A stretch of DNA of 64,000 nt from Lepidostoma basale (lineage: Eukaryota; Arthropoda; Insecta; Trichoptera; Lepidostomatidae): contig JAHDVF020000419.1 of assembly GCA_022606425.2 (NCBI GenBank), positions 1 to 64,000 of the forward strand. Reading direction: 5' to 3'. Below are positions 61,678 to 64,000 of the stretch, piece by piece (within the stretch, counting starts at the first letter, position 1; each line of letters starts with the position of its first letter). The notes beneath the pieces are model-generated. The model saw nothing but the letters and a program-made list of their open reading frames with translations. It ran no database searches and was not told where the DNA came from. Both the position numbers and the translations under genes were made by a program.

Positions 61678-63648
61678 ATGGAAGACTATTTATCTGGGAG
61701 CACCGAGAGGGAGAGTTCGGAACAATCGGAGGGTGTGTTATTGCCTCGTGTTAAGTCTGAGCCTGAACCGGCTACCTGGGAAGTCAACAGAGACGACGAT
61801 AACATTTCGGAGCGACTAAATCTAGAAACGAGTTCGATGAATATCACAATTGTCAAGGTTGAGTCTCTCAGTAATGAAACCGATTTTAAAGAGGGTCATG
61901 TGAATAACGAAGATATAGAAAATGATTCGATGCACCCCAATAATGTTAAGATTAAGTTTCCGGATGGCGAAAACAATTGTATACGCGACGACACGTTCGC
62001 TTTAGATATAGATGTGTCATACAGTATTGTGAAGCAAGATCCAGAAGAATTACAAGTGTCTGAAACCAAACCGTTCGAAATACAGGTAGAATTACATAGT
62101 AATTGGCCTAATCATTCAGATGTAAAGCCATTTAAATGTTTAACCTGTAGCGGACGGTTTAAAACAAAATTAGAGTTAAAAAAACATTGTACTACTCATT
62201 TGGATCTAAAATTATTGGAATGTTCAATTTGCTTTAAATCGTATAAATTTAAATCACAACTAAAATCTCATTTGCTTTCTCATTCGGATGTAAGAACATT
62301 TGAATGTTCCACGTGCAACAAATCGTTTAAAACTAAAGGAGACATAGAATCACAATTGAAATCTCATATGCTCACTCATTCAGATGTAAGACTGTTTGAA
62401 TGTTCAGTTTGCTATAAGTCGTATAAAACAAAATCAAAATTAAAAACTCATTTGCTTGCTCATTCGGATGTAAGACCATTTGAATGTTTAAAGTGCTACA
62501 AACCTTTTATATTAAAATCACAATTGAAATCTCATATGCTTACTCATTCAGATGTAAGATTATTTGATTGTTCAACATGCAACAAATCGTTCAAAAACAA
62601 ATCGCATTTAAAATCCCACTTGCTTTCTCATTCTGATGTTAAAACATTCGAGTGTTCAACAAGCAAAAAAATGTTAAAAACAAAATGGGAATTAAAAGAA
62701 CATTATCTTACTCATTCTGGAGTAAAACCATTTGATTGTTCAATGTGTAACAAATCGTTTACACTTAAATCAAAATTAAAACAACATTTTATAACTCATT
62801 CTGATTTAAGACCATTTGAATGTTTAACGTGCTACAAACCGTTTAAATTAAAATCAGGTTTGAAATCTCATATGCTTACTCATTCAGATGTAAGATTATT
62901 TGATTGTTTAACATGCAACAAATCGTTCAAAAACAAATCGCATTTAAAATCCCACTTGCTTTCTCATTCTGATGTTAAAACATTCGAGTGTTCAACTTGC
63001 AAAAAAATGTTAAAAACAAAATGGGAATTAAAAGGACATTATCTTACTCATTCAGGAGTAAAACCATTTGATTGTTCAACGTGCAACAAATCCTTTAAAT
63101 TTAAACATGACTTAAATAATCATTTTATGACTCATTCTGATATAAAACTTTTTGATTGTTCAACATGCAACAAATCCTTTAAAACTAAATATGAATTAAA
63201 AAAACATTATATTACTCATTCTGATGTAAGACTGTTTGATTGTTCAACGTGCAACAAATCGTTTAAAACTAAAGGAGACTTAAAACAACATTTTATTACT
63301 CATTCTGATGTAAGACTGTTTGATTGTTCAACGTGCAACAAATCCTTCAAAACTAAATCTGAATTAAAAAGACATTTTATTTCTCATTCTGATGTAAAAC
63401 TGTTTGATTGTTCAACATGCAACAAATCCTTTAAAACTAAATATAAATTAAAAACACATTTTATTACTCATTCTGATGTAAAACTGTTTGATTGTTCAAC
63501 GTGCAACAAATCCTTTAAAACTAAAAAATGCTTAAAAACACATTTAATTACTCATTCTGATGTAAAACCATTTGGATGTTCAACGTGCAACAAATATTTT
63601 ACAACTAAAGGAATTTTAAAAAAGCATTTTATAACTCATTCTGATTGA
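61678..63648 (+). CDS. C2H2 zinc-finger protein, about 18 fingers
   Basis: 656 residues from ATG 61678 (MEDYLSGSTERESSEQ). N-terminal region with VKSEPEPATWE, VKVES, VKIKFPDG and VKQDPEE. Finger 3 is a fusion: CSTCNKSFKTKGDIESQLKS-H has 16 instead of 12 residues between Cys and His, the scar of a two-finger deletion. Finger 7 has CSTS, losing its second Cys. Fingers 5-8 and 9-12 are a duplicated four-finger block. Fingers 12-17 are near-identical (FDCSTCNKSFKTK...LKxHFITH), recent amplification. Ends HFITHSD at a TGA where the next linker Val/Leu codon is expected; relic fingers continue beyond. Confidence 0.9.
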   Translation: MEDYLSGSTERESSEQSEGVLLPRVKSEPEPATWEVNRDDDNISERLNLETSSMNITIVKVESLSNETDFKEGHVNNEDIENDSMHPNNVKIKFPDGENNCIRDDTFALDIDVSYSIVKQDPEELQVSETKPFEIQVELHSNWPNHSDVKPFKCLTCSGRFKTKLELKKHCTTHLDLKLLECSICFKSYKFKSQLKSHLLSHSDVRTFECSTCNKSFKTKGDIESQLKSHMLTHSDVRLFECSVCYKSYKTKSKLKTHLLAHSDVRPFECLKCYKPFILKSQLKSHMLTHSDVRLFDCSTCNKSFKNKSHLKSHLLSHSDVKTFECSTSKKMLKTKWELKEHYLTHSGVKPFDCSMCNKSFTLKSKLKQHFITHSDLRPFECLTCYKPFKLKSGLKSHMLTHSDVRLFDCLTCNKSFKNKSHLKSHLLSHSDVKTFECSTCKKMLKTKWELKGHYLTHSGVKPFDCSTCNKSFKFKHDLNNHFMTHSDIKLFDCSTCNKSFKTKYELKKHYITHSDVRLFDCSTCNKSFKTKGDLKQHFITHSDVRLFDCSTCNKSFKTKSELKRHFISHSDVKLFDCSTCNKSFKTKYKLKTHFITHSDVKLFDCSTCNKSFKTKKCLKTHLITHSDVKPFGCSTCNKYFTTKGILKKHFITHSD

Positions 63649-64000
63649 AAACCATTTGATTTTTCAACGTGCAACAAATGCTTTAAAAATATAAAAAACT
63701 TAAAATTACATTTAATTATTCATTCTGATGTAAAACCATTTGAATGTACAACGTGCAACAAATCGTTTAAAACTAAAAATTAGTTAAAAAACATTTAATT
63801 ACACATTCTGATGTAAAACTGTTTGATTGTTCAACTGGCAACAAATCCTTTAAAACAAAAAAACTTAAATAAACATTTAATTACTAATTCTGATGTAAAA
63901 CTGTTTGATTGTTCAACGTGCAACAAACCTTCAAAACTAAATATGACTTAAAAAAACATTTTATTTCTCATTCTGTTGTAAAACAATTTGAATCTACAAC
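63649..64000 (+). pseudogene. Relic fingers after the 18-finger gene
   Basis: In-frame continuation after the TGA: KPFDFSTCNKCFKNIKNLK (first Cys lost), FECTTCNKSFKTKN then stop, DCSTGNKSFKTKK with Cys lost and a frameshift, and further fingers to the window edge. The ancestral array was at least four fingers longer. Confidence 0.9.

Overview
This window looks like arthropod (most likely insect) nuclear DNA with a piece of Spiroplasma-type mollicute DNA on its left end. Positions 1 to about 3130 are AT-rich bacterial sequence: a partial tsaD, a complete deoD with a clean bacterial promoter and Shine-Dalgarno site, a decayed hypothetical gene, a truncated exported-protein gene and an IS3-type element. 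TGA must be read as Trp in tsaD and deoD, the mollicute code. At about 3130 the sequence changes, in the middle of the IS3 transposase frame, into an insect non-LTR retrotransposon. Either this is a lateral transfer into an insect genome or the contig is chimeric; sequence alone cannot decide.

The remaining 61 kb is a cluster of one fast-evolving C2H2 zinc-finger gene family buried in transposable elements. Seven apparently intact single-exon genes (27, 14, 15, 8, 11, 11 and 18 fingers) share an acidic N-terminal region of about 150 residues with repeated psi-K-x-E/D motifs, an HSDVK-type inter-finger linker in place of TGEKP, and a homologous upstream region of about 290 bp. Relic arrays lie at 7966-9410, 19049-19505, 23588-23835, 39100-39506, 48487-48900 and 63649-64000. 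The cluster grew by DNA-level duplication: a large inverted duplication (20.64-25.7 kb against 29.39-32.23 kb), a tandem duplication (7.97-9.41 kb) and a second inverted pair (39.1-42.16 kb against 46.86-48.9 kb).

Mobile DNA: several non-LTR families, called here LINE-J (Jockey/CR1-like, 3' ends in ATTTG repeats, copies from 4.1 to 55.5 kb), LINE-J2 (its AAAT-tailed relative at 35.1 and 49.5 kb), LINE-K (3.1, 5.7, 7.5, 13.4, 14.7, 15.2, 19.6, 20.8, 26.1 and 31.9 kb) and an RTE-like copy with a 21-bp target duplication (39.5 kb); a Penelope-like GIY-YIG remnant (3.6 kb); a Gypsy relic (27.9-29.3 kb); a non-autonomous LTR element (43.1-46.8 kb); hAT-like MITEs with CAATGCCGTCT ends; a PIF/Harbinger deletion derivative (34.25-35.09 kb); a piggyBac-like element (6.7-7.5 kb); and, at 56.8-60.2 kb, a dead intron-containing DD82E (Sailor-type) transposase gene interrupted by an apparently intact mariner. 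A satellite of about 165 bp occupies 35.8-37.4 kb.

The zinc-finger genes are the only likely host genes. Linker, N-terminus and finger turnover suggest nuclear DNA-binding regulators, perhaps in conflict with the surrounding transposons, but this is inference. I see no tRNA, rRNA or CRISPR.
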